Shown: positions 22,408 to 32,970, counted from the stretch's first letter. The stretch: DNA of 64,000 bases from Isoetes taiwanensis (GCA_021234155.1 JAJEKV010000005.1:19888089-19952088), one strand, 5' to 3'. Numbers and translations are program-made. The notes: generated by a model not told the origin, from the sequence alone.

Positions 22408-23663
22408 ATGGCCCGGACGAAACAGACCGCTAGAGTCCCTCCAGGTGTTACTCCTCCAAGTGCCCTACTCCAGGAAATGCTTCGGCAGCGCGTCGCTCAG
22501 GAAGGAGGTCAACCTTCAACAAGTGAGGGAGAGTTGTCCGAGGAGCACCCCAGCAACATCAACGACCAAGAAGGAGGTGGGACAGAGGTGGAGGAGGATG
22601 CACACTCCGATGCGGGAACAGAGGTCCTAGGCGAAGAGTAGCCAGACATCATGCAGAAGATCCTTGAAGAAGTGGATGAGGAGATGAGGTAGAAGAACAA
22701 GGAACAAGATCGGGCCGAGGAGGAAAGGAAGAAAAAGGAAGAACAAGATCGGAAAGAGGAGCAAAACGAAGAACAGCGGGAGCCGAGGCTCGAGCCAGCT
22801 GAGGAGGAAGAGCTCGCGGCATGGATAAAGATGCATGAAGCCAAGGAGCACCGTCGGGAAAAGAAGAGAAAGAGGGAAGAGGAGGAGCCGAACGCAGCCC
22901 AGGAGCGGAAGAAAAAAAAGGTGAAGGTCGTGAAGGCGGCAGGAAGGAGACTCGTGAATGTTAAGCGGGTAAAGGGTCTCGTCATCAACGAACCATCAGC
23001 TGACCAGCCCCCGCCCTCCTCCGACGATTTCAACGAAGACTATGTCCCCAACACCGAGGATGCAAGCTCTTCAAAACCCCAGATCAGGAGCAGCCCGAGC
23101 AGGCGCAGAAGCCCCCACCATACCCGACGTGGGATAGGGTCAAAGCACCGCGGCCACAGCGAGAGGCGTACGTGATAGACCCCATCAAGGTCTATCAGAA
23201 GAAGCTAAGGGAGCACAACGCCTTCATGGTGAAGTGGGAGGCGTACAACGCGTATTACCAGGAGCACAGAGTGAGGACTATCGAAGGTGGACACCTGATG
23301 AAGAGCCAAACTTTGAAGCCGCCACCACATAAGCCCAAGCCTCCTAGACCACCAGGGAAGAAGAGGACCGGCAGGAAGGAGACTGAGAGGAGAGCCCTGA
23401 AGGAGATCAGGCACTTTCAGCGTAGCTACGGGTTTTTGATCCCCCGTGCACCGTTCGCCCGCCTAGTCTGAGAGGTCATCCAGGAGTACAACACGGATAT
23501 GAGGGTGACCAAAGAGATGTTGCTGGCCCTGCAGGAGGCAGCAGAGCAAAAATTGGTGCAGCATTTTGAAGATTCGACGGCCTGCACAGTTCATCCGAAG
23601 AGGGTCACACTCATGAGGCAAGACATGCATCTTGCTAGCCATATCAAGGGAGAGCGCCCTTAA
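22408..23663 (+). pseudogene. Retrotransposon-encoded histone H3-like protein
   Basis: Starts at ATG 22408 with MARTKQTAR, identical to the first residues of histone H3 (tail positions 1-8 after Met). About 300 residues of very charged sequence follow (acidic, then Lys/Arg/Glu-rich with KKKKVKVVK, then Pro-rich). The last ~95 residues are an H3 histone fold: 'RALKEIRHFQRS' (alpha-N), 'LIPRAPFARLV' (alpha-1 start), 'LALQEAAEQKLV' (alpha-2), 'FEDSTACTVHPKRVTL' and 'KGERP' at the end, where H3 has GERA. Loop-1 spacing is the same as in H3, not lengthened as in CENP-A. K9 and the rest of the tail are replaced. Lesions: TAG at 22639 and 22690, a frame change at about 23070-23170, and TGA at 23469 where H3 has Arg. 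It precedes gag in the same strand, so it was probably translated from the element RNA. Confidence 0.88.
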
Positions 23664-23808
23664 GATTTTGTAAATAATAGGAAAATTTTTGTTAATATAA
23701 AAAGTTTTTGACAATGTAACATGTCAAATCTTGTTGAAATGAGTTGAGTTAGTAAGTTTTAGCTTTTGTTTTAGTTAAAATGGACACTTTGAGCAAATTT
23801 GAGAGGAT

Positions 23809-23875
23809 GTCTCACACGTCGCGCCAGGACAGAAAATGAACTTTTCATTTTCGGGTTGGGCGCAACGTGTGAGAC
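23809..23875 (+). repeat. G1 67-nt inverted-repeat unit, copy 3
   Basis: GTCTCACACGTCGCGCC … GGCGCAACGTGTGAGAC, with an inner palindrome GAAAATGAACTTTTCATTTTC offset by one mismatch. Starts 146 bp after the stop of the H3-like ORF. Confidence 0.9.
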
Positions 23876-24008
23876 CATGCCCCAAGAATGCCCAAAACTA
23901 CTCCAAATTGACCAAATAAGGGGTCAATTCTGCCTAACTCGGCAAGTCCAGTAGAATTAGACCCTTACATCAGCCAAATTGGACAAGTTTAACCCATTTA
24001 GAGCCAAT

Positions 24009-24075
24009 GTCTCACACGTCGCGCCATGGCAGAAAATGAACTTTTCATTATCGGTCTGGGCGCAACGTGTGAGAC
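24009..24075 (+). repeat. G1 67-nt inverted-repeat unit, copy 4
   Basis: Same unit, starting 200 bp after copy 3. It lies between the H3-like ORF and the second pre-gag ORF. Confidence 0.9.
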
Positions 24076-24389
24076 CTCTCAGCAGTTTCTCCACCATGCC
24101 ATATCCAAAGGACCTCAAGTTTGTTGCAATAGCTTCATTAGTTGATCTTAACATGCTCAAACCCTAAAAGTAGTCTTCAAATTCTTCTTTTGCACCTCCT
24201 AATAGGTCAGAATTGCCCAACCCCAGTAAATTTCTAAGTCATCCAAAAATTGGGGTTTTTTACTTTTCTATAAATAGCTCCCCATTTCTTACTTAGCACC
24301 CTACAAGTTTGCTCTTGACCGTTTAGGCGATTTTCCAGCTCTCTGAGGCGCTTTTGCATCCGTTTGTTAGTCTCATCTTCCCTAGATCC

Positions 24390-25914
24390 ATGGCAACTGC
24401 TGACTTCAGGCGATGGTACAGCGCCAGTGCCCATGCTGCCGAGGCTGATGTCAATGACATCTTCCGAGTCTTTAGGAAAGAGATAGATGTCCAAGCAACT
24501 CTGCATGCAACCCCAGCATATAGGCAAGTATTAGCCGAGTTCTAAGCTAGGGTAGGACCCTCCCTAGTACAACTACCCCCTTGCACGGCTATTTTGTTCC
24601 CCGCCCATCCCTTCAAGCAGCCTTGGGTGATGTCCCGAACATTGCCAAGTACTTGACCAACAAGGCACAGAGGCTGCCAGATTACATGGTCCTGACAGTT
24701 GACAGGATCAAGTATTTCTCCTACACAACCACCTTAGCCATTTTCCTTTCCCACCGTGCTGAAAACCCGATGGGGTGAACCTCTATTCCTCCCATGGAGG
24801 TGGACCCCATAGCAGCCTCCACAGCAGAGCAGATGCTTTTGCAGTACCAGCAGGAGTAGGAAGGAAGGTCAGAGGAAGAGGAATCGGACGAAGAAGGGTA
24901 CACGGAGCTCGACCCAGAGGAAGAACGGCGGCAAGCAGAAGAGGAGCTAACCAACTTCGAGCGGAGCTGCCAGACCCTTAGAGTCGCCCCCCACTTGGGC
25001 TAGGCATCACAAGCCTAGCCCCCATCATCATCGACGGTGAGGAGCATCTGCTCCTCAGCGACATCCAGAATCTCCCTGAATGCAGGGACAAGGAGCTCCG
25101 GCTTGACGAGTTGCTGCACCAACTACGGCCGCAACCAGATTTGGACGACTTCATCGTCCGGGGAGCCTCACACTTCCCGCTTCAAGTGAGGGAAGGCGAC
25201 ACCTATACAGGGCAGTCGACTTCCGACATCCAGGCCTACAGCAACATCAGGCAAATAATGGAAGCTCGAGAGCTGCCATCGGAGGAGGAGTTCTACGCCA
25301 TCCAGGAACGGATGGGGATCCACGGCAAGACAACGAGCATCTTGATGCCGAGCTCCTCGACACCACCTCCAGCAAGAGGAGCAGGGATCGACATCAGGCG
25401 GGTCGACTCGACAATCAGAGACTATCAAGAAATGACGGAGGTAGAGGTCGACGAATACGCCGGGCGGCATAGAGCTGGAGGCCAAGCAAGTGGAGAATCA
25501 TCAGCAACACACAATGACAGGTCGCTGAGATACTATCTTCCCCTGCTGCTGGATGGGAGAATAGCGGTAATACACTGCAAATTCAGTCCCCGAGGCGAAG
25601 AAGGAGTGTTCATGCTCATTGCACTCTCTGGCTTTGGCAGGCATGCTCGAATAGTTGCAAATGTCGACTATGCTGTCTTAGTTAAGAGAGCAATGGCACT
25701 TGACCTCTTCGACTTCGCCGTGGCCTACCGACGGCAGGGAAGATTGGCAGTAACTGCAGCTTACACCTCCGACCGCAGGGTAGAAGAATTGGTGACAGCC
25801 TTGCAGGATGGGTCGTCAACAAATGTCCTTAGGAACTTGGGACGCTCAGTAGGAACGGCCCAAGTTAAGAAGTTCCTTCAGGACAACCCATCCTACCGGC
25901 GATTTCAAGAATAG
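24390..25914 (+). pseudogene. G1 second pre-gag ORF, unknown function
   Basis: Starts at ATG 24390 ('MATADFRRWYSASAHAAEAD'). Open blocks are 24390-24545, 24581-24778, 24780-25002 and 25003-25914, separated by stops (24543, 24776, about 24858) and frame changes near 24560 and 25000. The longest block (about 300 codons to the stop at 25912) has an acidic 'EEESDEEG' lead, 'HEELHQLRPQPDLDDF'-like polar sequence, and a more globular C-terminus ('GVFMLIALSGFGRHARIV', 'ALDLFDFAVAYRRQGRLAVT'). I do not recognise it. No signal peptide or transmembrane span is evident, so an envelope-like role is not supported. Its position between the H3-like ORF and gag suggests an accessory function (inference). Confidence 0.55.
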
Positions 25915-26068
25915 TTAAACTCTTGATCCCGGAGGCTTTGTATTAAGATTATATAACATAAGTATCATTTCTTTTGCACTTTAAATGTTTTGTTGATGTA
26001 TTTTGTCCCACAACTATACCAACAAACATATATAATGCAAGAGAACAAATAAAACTAACCATGCAGCC

Positions 26069-27231
26069 ATGACCTACTTGTGTTTGTGTATGCAGCTAGA
26101 GGCCCAGACTCAGGGGAACGACAACGCCGAGACCCTAGGGAAGAACAGACTCCACCCAGGTCCGGCAAGGAACTTGTATGAGGCATTTGGCCCCATGACC
26201 CCAGAGGAGGAAATGTCACAGATGAGGATGGACCTCGAGCAGGTAAAGGCTTTCCTGGCCGCACAAGCAGGAGTTGGTTCGGAGGGCAACGCTCAGTTGC
26301 CACAAGCATCAGCTCGGAAAGCAGGAAAGGACAAGAGGATGAGCAAGAGAAGGAGGTCCTCCGACTCAAGCTCGGACTCAGACTCTGATTCCGAGGAAGA
26401 GGCTGAACCAGTGCAAGACCGAAGGGACGACGGACACAAGGAGACGAGAACCTAGGACTACCAGAAGAAGGTAGACTCTGCATTGGGAAACGTATGGAAG
26501 GCCAGGAAGCTCGAGCAATTCTCAGGCGAGAACAGGTCGGGCATGGAAGCAGAGGCTTGGCTCGATGAGATGAGCGAATACGGCAACTCCTATGGTATGA
26601 AGGACAAGGATAAAGGCAGGGTGGCAACAGCCAACCTGAAAGGAGCAGCACGCATTTGGTGGAAGGGTTATGCCAAGGCCCATGGCTTAAGCAGGGATGC
26701 TTGCAGGTTCAGGAAGTTTGCTAAAGCCTTCAAGCGCCATTACGTCCCAAGAGACCACAAGTCCAGCATGATGCAACAGTTCTATAGGTTGCAGCAAGGC
26801 AACAAATCAGTCCAGAAATACACAGAGGAATTCATGAGACTAAGGCTTTATGTGCCAAAGTTGGGTGAAAAGCATGCAGTGGAGAGCTATATTGAAGGGC
26901 TAAATGATGAGATCCGCAAGCTTGTAAGGGGAATAAACCCTAAGACAGTATCAGAAGCAGAATCCAAGGCAATAAGCTTGCAAGGGACGGGACCTCAGAA
27001 TAGCGGGCAGAGGCAACAGTATTACCAGGATAAAGGCAAGGCAACAGGGAGTTATAGCCCTAGAACAGCCAGCCCAGGTCCAGCTAGAGCCCCATATGGT
27101 GGCAACTAGGGGAAGTAGCAAGAGAAGAAGCAGGTGTCCTTCAATTTCAAGCAGGAGGGGTCAAACTACTCCAAAGCAGTGCGATCCTTTTTACAGGCGA
27201 TGCCCAAGGAAAAGAGGCAGGAGTGCATAGA
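26069..27231 (+). pseudogene. G1 gag (capsid), interrupted
   Basis: One frame from ATG 26069 (or from the acceptor-like TGTGTATGCAG ending at 26092, which would allow a spliced gag message). The N-terminal part is Gln/Glu-rich with a Ser/Asp/Glu tract ('RRSSDSSSDSDSDSEEE'). After an in-frame TAG at 26453 comes the gypsy gag core (PF03732 type): 'AARIWWKGYAKAHG', 'FKRHYVPRDHKSSMMQQFYR', 'KSVQKYTEEFMRLR'. Further TAGs at 27107 and 27116 follow. The zinc knuckle that should come next is displaced to 28456 by the 27230-28440 insert. Gag would assemble the particle and bind the RNA. Confidence 0.85.
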
Positions 27232-28440
27232 ATAGAATAGAATATACATTAACGTCCCTCAGGCCGTGAGGCCCCCGGACTTGTGTAGCATCCTGCGAGC
27301 TCCCAAAAATTAGGGTGCTGCCAACAAACAGTTTTTGGCGGAATTCCCGCCATCTTCTCGGAAACGCTGGAGTCTTACGACCGGTCCCGTCCGCCCTGCC
27401 CAATTAATTTCATAATTATGCGCCCCCGAAATATTCTCTGGAATGTCTCTCGTTCTCACGTATTTTCGTACTACCCCCCCGCCTGTCTTTAATACTTGTC
27501 TTATCTTTCCTTAATTCTTATTATTATTCATTCTTATTACTACTATTATCGTTATTTCCTAAATATATTCCTATTTTGCACTGTAATCTCTTAATGTCGT
27601 GTACTTGCCCTCCCCTTTATGTTCCTGCATCATTGTCCTATTACGTCAGTCTGCCCTAAATTGATCCCTATTGGGTTTCCCGAATTTCCATCTTATGGTA
27701 TGTTTGGTTACATGTATATTTGCAATCTTCTCCATACGTGACGGTTCCCATATTGTCTTACGTGTCTAATCATCCAATCTAAGTGGCCACGTAATGCCGG
27801 TAGGTCCAATTGGTGGTTGCGTATCTCCACCTGCTTTCCTAGCCCTACCCGTCGTACAATACCTGTCATCATACACGGATTTGGATTTTTTTTTTAATTT
27901 CTCATGACCGTTGTATGTCCGTTATCGAATATGCCTCCGGTTCCGTTGTCCCAGCCTGCCTCAACCATAGCTCTGTTAACTATGGTGTTCTGGATCATGG
28001 CACACCTATTTCTATCATATTTTATCCTCCACTTCCACTGCAAAGACTACGACTCGGATCCTGGAACTCCCGGTTACCAAAGCTTTTACTGTTCCGGCAA
28101 TTTTTTAACATCTTTTGATAGGAATCGGGGCACTACATGAGTTCCCGATTCCCATCGACTAGTTCACGTAGCCTAATTGTAATGACGAAAACACTGAATG
28201 AGATATAAATCATATATTACTGACCTGTGTAACGCTCTCTCTCTCCCCCCCACCATCGCCATCGCCATATCCCCCACCATCGCCATCGCCATATCACCAT
28301 CGCCATCGCCATATCCCCCCCACCATCGCCATCGCCATATCACCATCGCCATCGCCATATACCACCATCGCCATATCGCCATCGCCATCGCCATCGCCAT
28401 CGCCGCCATCGCCATCACTATCGCCACCGCCATCGCCATA
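27230..28440. mobile_element. 1.2-kb unclassified insertion in G1 gag
   Basis: The gag frame stops making sense at 27229 and resumes at 28441 in the right phase for the zinc knuckle. CATA occurs on both sides (27226-27229 and 28437-28440), consistent with a 4-bp target duplication. The left end is (GAATA)n-like and the right end is a 190-bp CATCGC tract. The body is pyrimidine-rich without coding. It could be a minus-strand retroposed sequence ending in (TATTC)n, or a MITE-type element; it cannot be classified by eye. Confidence 0.6.
28249..28440 (+). repeat. Imperfect (CATCGC)n microsatellite
   Basis: Hexamer CATCGC/CCATCG repeated with CATATC and CCCCCC interruptions, directly against the resumed gag sequence. 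It gives a spurious Ile-Ala-rich N-terminus to the downstream open frame. Confidence 0.95.
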
Positions 28441-31400
28441 CAAGAAAAGCAGCTTTGCTTCAGGAGCTTCCAGCCAGGCCATAGGACAACGAACTGCCCC
28501 TTCGTCATGAGCGCAGCACTAGCGGAGTTGGGTGGATGGGACACTCCGTCTGACGACGACGGCGAGGCAGCCCGCGACTATATTCAGGGTGAGTGTCATA
28601 TCTTTGCCGCAATAGACACAGAACAAGCAGAGAACCAGTATAAGGTAATTTCCACAATAGGGAAGGCCAAGGCCAAGGCCAAGTCCTTCATAGTCCTGAT
28701 AGACTCGGGAAGTAGCCATAACTTTGCATCCCCCAGGATGGTTGAGATGTTGAAGTTGAAACCGCTGAAGTCAAAGCCCAGGCCTGTCGTCTTAGCAAGT
28801 GGAGCAGTAAGGCAGACGGCAGGCAAGAGAATTAACTTCGACATCGACTTGCCAGGGATTAATATCCAGATGGGGGCAGAAGTAATGGGCATTGGCAAGT
28901 ATGACTTGATCATAGGAATGGAGTATCTTGGACCAGCAGGGGCCATCATTGATTGTGGAAAGCAGAAGGTGACCTTCACAATGCCCGACGGCAAGATCAT
29001 GGAGATCACAGGTAAAGAAGTTGTTCCCATCATGCAGTGTATGTCTTCTAAACGGCTGCTCAAGTGCATCAAGAGCGAGCTGGTAGCATACATCTTCAAG
29101 CTTGAGATTGAAGAGCCGGAGTCAGAAGAAAGCAAAGAAGACAAGGTGCTCAGCAAGTTGCCGAAGCAAATAGCTAAGTTGATCACGGAGTTCCACGATC
29201 TCTTTCCAGATGAGATCGAGCACCTCCCTCCTTACAGGGGAGTCGAGTGTGAGATAGCACTCGAACCGGGAATGAAGCCGACAAGCAAGGCTCCATATAG
29301 AATGACGACGCAGGAGCTGACGGAGCTAAAGAAGCAATTGCAGGAGTTGCTCGACCTAGGCTTCATTAGACCTAGTGTCTCGCCATTTGGAGCGCCCATT
29401 CTTTTTGTCAAGAAGAAGGATGGCAGTTTGAGGATGTGCATAGACTATAGGCAGTTGAACAAGCACACCATTAAGAACAAGTATGCGCTCCTCAGATCAG
29501 ATGACTTGATGGATCAACTCCAAGGGGCAAAAGTCTTCTCCAAAATTGACTCAAGGTCAGGCTATCATCAGATCCGGATAAAGGAAGAAGATATTCATAA
29601 AACGGCTTTCAGGACCAGGTATAGGCACTATGAATTCACGGTAATGCCTTTCGGCTTATCGAATGCCCCAGCAACGTTCATGAGGCTCATGAACGACATC
29701 TTCAAGGAGTTCTTAGACACCTTTGTAATAATATTCTTTGACGACATTTTGGTGTATAGCAGATCCCTGGAGGAACACGTGCAACACTTAAGGAGAGTGC
29801 TTGAGAAATTAAGGAGGCACCAGTTGTACGCCAAGTTGTCGAAGTGCCACTTCGCAACGGAGAAGGCGGAATACCTGGGTCATGTGATCTCAGCAGAAGG
29901 AATCTCGACAGATCCCGCCAAGATTGAAGCAGTGATTCGGTGGCCAGCACCGAAGAATGTGCATGAGGTCAGAAGTTTCCTTGCCTTAGCAGGGTACTAC
30001 AGGAAGTTCGTGAAGAACTTTGCTAAGATAGCGGCCCCGCTAACAGACTTGACAAGGGCGGAGAAGGTGAAAGATTGGGCAGAGCATTGGCACAAGAAAG
30101 CCCAAGCAGGGTTTGAATTGTTGAAAGAAGCTTTAACAATCGCCCCAGTCTTAATCCTGCCAGACCCAGAGAAAGATAAGCTTGTGGCGACAGATGCGAG
30201 TAAGATAGCCACAGGTGCAGTGCTCATGCAGGAAGAGCGTGTGGTAGCGTATGATTCCAGGAAGATTAACGACGCCGAAATGCGCTACCCAACGCACGAT
30301 CAAGAATTGCTTGCGGTTGTCAGGGCATTAAGAATTTGGAGGCACTACCTCTTGGGAAGGAAGTTCCAATTGGACACAGATCATCAGAGCCTCCAGTATG
30401 TATTCACGCAACCACACCTTAACCTGAGGCAGCGAAGGTGGATGGAGTTCCTCGAAGAGTATGACTTTGATATAGTTTACAAGCCGGGGAAGCTCAATGT
30501 GGTAGCGGATGCGCTTTCAAGGCATCCCTTGACAACTAGAGTGCATTGCAATGCAATTTCGACGCTCTCCAGCGACTTCGGGAAAAAGATTGAAGAAACC
30601 TTGCCAACGGATGTGGACTTCAAGGAAGTATGGGCAAGCTTATGCAGGGAAGCAAGAACAGATACGGAGAGGGAAACCTTCAAAAATTTTAAGAAGGAAG
30701 GTAATCTCTTGTACCATAAAGACAAATTGTGCGTGCCCGAATCATCAGGTGTAAGGAAGTTGATTCTCCACGACACCCACAATAGCCCAATAGCTGGCCA
30801 TGCGGGATTCATGAAGACATATTTCAAAGTGCGCAGCAGCTATTATTGGCCAGGAATGAAGAAGCAGGTAGCTCGCTACATCAAGGAATGTCAGCTATGT
30901 CAGCAAACGAAGGCAGGGCAGCTTCGAATTCCAGGGGCATTGGAGCCATTAGCGGTGCCAAACGCTAAGTGGGAGGTCATCAGCATGGACTTCATAACAG
31001 GGCTTCCAAGGACAGTAAGAGGGAAAGATGCCTTGATGGTAGTGGTCGACAAGTTGTCGAAGATGACACATTTCGTGCCTTGCAGGACTACAGACACGGC
31101 TATGGATACAACGAAGCTCTTCACCACAGAAATCTTCAGGCTTCATGACATGCCAAGGGAGATTATCTCTGACAGGGATCCGAAGTTCATGAGTGCCTTT
31201 TGGCAAGACCTCTTTGCGACGATTCAGACGAAGCTATCCATGAGCACAGCCTATCATCTCAGACGGATGGGCAAACGGAGCGGACCAACAGAATTTCGGA
31301 GGATATGCTACGAAACTATGTCTGGAACAAGCAAGGTATGTGGGAAGAATTTATTCACTTGGTGGAGTTTGCGTATAATAGCACCAAGCAGGAATCATCC

Positions 31401-32081
31401 CAAATGTCGCCATTTATGATCAATTACGGCTACCAATGCCTAATTCCAGACACTTGGCACAATCCCGTGTCAAAAGTAGAGGTTTCGCAGCAAATGTTGG
31501 CCGACATGCAGCAGCTGGTGGAAGAAGTTCGAGGATATCTTCTGGCAGCAAGGAGTCGACAAAAGAGCATCGCCGACAAGCATCGGACAGTCAGAGAGTT
31601 CCAAGTTCGCGACAATGTCTGGCTCAAGATCAAGATGAAGCAGGCGAAGCTCTGCATCGGAAATTGTAAGAAGCTTGCTCCAAGGTGGGCTGGACCTTTC
31701 AGAATAGTCAAGAGAATAGGTAATCAATCCTACAGATTGGACCTACCAGCACACCTAAAGATTCATAAGGTCTTCCACGTGAGTTTGTTAAAGAAGCATA
31801 CTCCAAATCCAGACGAAGTCTTGGACACTCCAACGTTGTTGGAAATGATGGAGGAGCAGCTGGAAATAGTTCCAGAATTGATTCTTGATAAAGCCTTCAA
31901 GAAAACAAGGAGATCAGAGTTTCTCCAATATTTGGTCAAGTGGAAACACTTGCCCGTGGAAGACGCCACATGGGTACTTAAGAAAGATCTATTAAAGCAG
32001 TACCCACAGTTCATGGAGCAATGGGACAGCAAGGTCATCTCCGAAGAAATCGGCTCAGGCATGTCGATTTGTGTAGATTAA
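28441..32081 (+). pseudogene. G1 pol: knuckle, protease, RT, RNase H, integrase, chromodomain
   Basis: Order of domains: zinc knuckle at 28456-28497 ([14 protein letters not shown]; second Cys is Ser), protease with [10 protein letters not shown] (about 28700), RT (about 29.2-29.95 kb) with '[10 protein letters not shown]', '[12 protein letters not shown]' and catalytic FFDD at 29734-29745 (usually FIDD), RNase H with [19 protein letters not shown] and VADALSRH (about 30.19-30.53 kb), integrase with an HHCC finger (HDTH…CQLC, about 30.77-30.91 kb) and catalytic core (SMDF, ISDRDP, and the Glu in DGQTERTN), and a C-terminal chromodomain 'YLVKWKHLPVEDATWV' (about 31.93-31.98 kb). The only obvious break in this long frame is a one-base loss near 31257, beside the integrase Glu motif. 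The chromodomain identifies a plant chromovirus, whose family members target modified-histone chromatin. Confidence 0.95.
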
Positions 32082-32107
32082 TTCTATGTGTAGTTAAGAT
32101 TAATCTG

Positions 32108-32142
32108 CGCATGCAACCTATGCTAGGTATGGGTTGCATGCG
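32108..32142 (+). other. Perfect hairpin in G1 3' untranslated region
   Basis: 11-bp arms CGCATGCAACC and GGTTGCATGCG around a 13-base loop, 27 bp after the pol stop. It could be an RNA stability or packaging element, but no rho-independent-type signal applies in plants. Confidence 0.5.
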
Positions 32143-32917
32143 TTGTTACCGATGATGAGACCACTACGGTGATCCCTCGGGCGTGGTGTAATGTCAATGT
32201 AGGCATGACCGCGTTTCCGCTTGGATGAGTGGAAGGTAGATTAGAAAGTCTACTTCTGTCCCACGGAAGTAGACGACATCGAGAGATAAGAGGTCATTCA
32301 GGAATGCATTGATAGGAAAAGCACCTCTAGCCCCATATATGCATTGATAGGAGGAATCTGTCCTTCACGCCCCATATACGGGAAGGACCTATCCTCCACG
32401 CTGGGCAACTAAAGGTGTAGGCATGAGCGCCATATAGGCATTATAGGCGCTGTCTCCTCGGCCACGATGGAAGAAGCATCCTCTTCCTACGCCGGGAGAT
32501 TAGCCATGCATTCATGTAGATAGGTGGGGTGGTCACCATATAACCAAAATTTTATTAATAATTAAATGGTACTAACGTAGTGTCGACTTGCAGGCCAATA
32601 GAGCGCTCCGGAGGGCAAGGAGGTCGAGCTACGAAGACTTGCAACACAAATTTTGTTGGAATGTGTTGCAAGGAATGAAGAGTACCTCGAACGTTAATTA
32701 TATATATGAAATATTAAAATTTTGATAAACTAATTGTCGTGATAAGTGAAATTATTGAGTAACTTGTTTTGATGATGTTACGAATTGATAAGTTATTTCA
32801 TAAGATAATGGCGTAATAATGTCCTAAAAATATTACCTTAAGGTAATCTTAATAAATGTGTAAATATTATAGTAGTATATTGTATGCATCAGGGTGATTG
32901 CAGGTTAGGAGGATTCC

Positions 32918-32970
32918 AAGGTGGGGAGACCAACGATGCTGCGGACAGCATCCTTTCAAGGTGGGGAGAA
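32918..32970 (+). other. G1 polypurine tract, duplicated
   Basis: AAGGTGGGGAGAA at 32958-32970 abuts the 3' LTR and is the expected plus-strand primer. A near-copy AAGGTGGGGAGA lies at 32918-32929, inside a repeated stretch beginning CCAAGGTGGGG/TCAAGGTGGGG. Confidence 0.8.

Noticed and set aside
22408-23663. H3-like ORF as a CenH3 (CENP-A) copy
   Set aside because: The tail is the canonical H3 tail and loop 1 is not lengthened; the core is diverged but H3-like.
21926-24075. Four spaced repeats as a CRISPR-like array
   Set aside because: Only four units, with ~130-bp to 1.6-kb spacers, in a plant retrotransposon; they are hairpin units.
24390-25914. Second G1 pre-gag ORF as an envelope gene
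   Set aside because: No signal peptide, transmembrane span or glycosylation-rich ectodomain; env genes in plant gypsy elements lie after pol.
28173-28544. Met-Ala-rich minus-strand frame and Ile-Ala-rich N-terminus of the pol frame
   Set aside because: Translation of the CATCGC microsatellite; pol coding really resumes at 28441.
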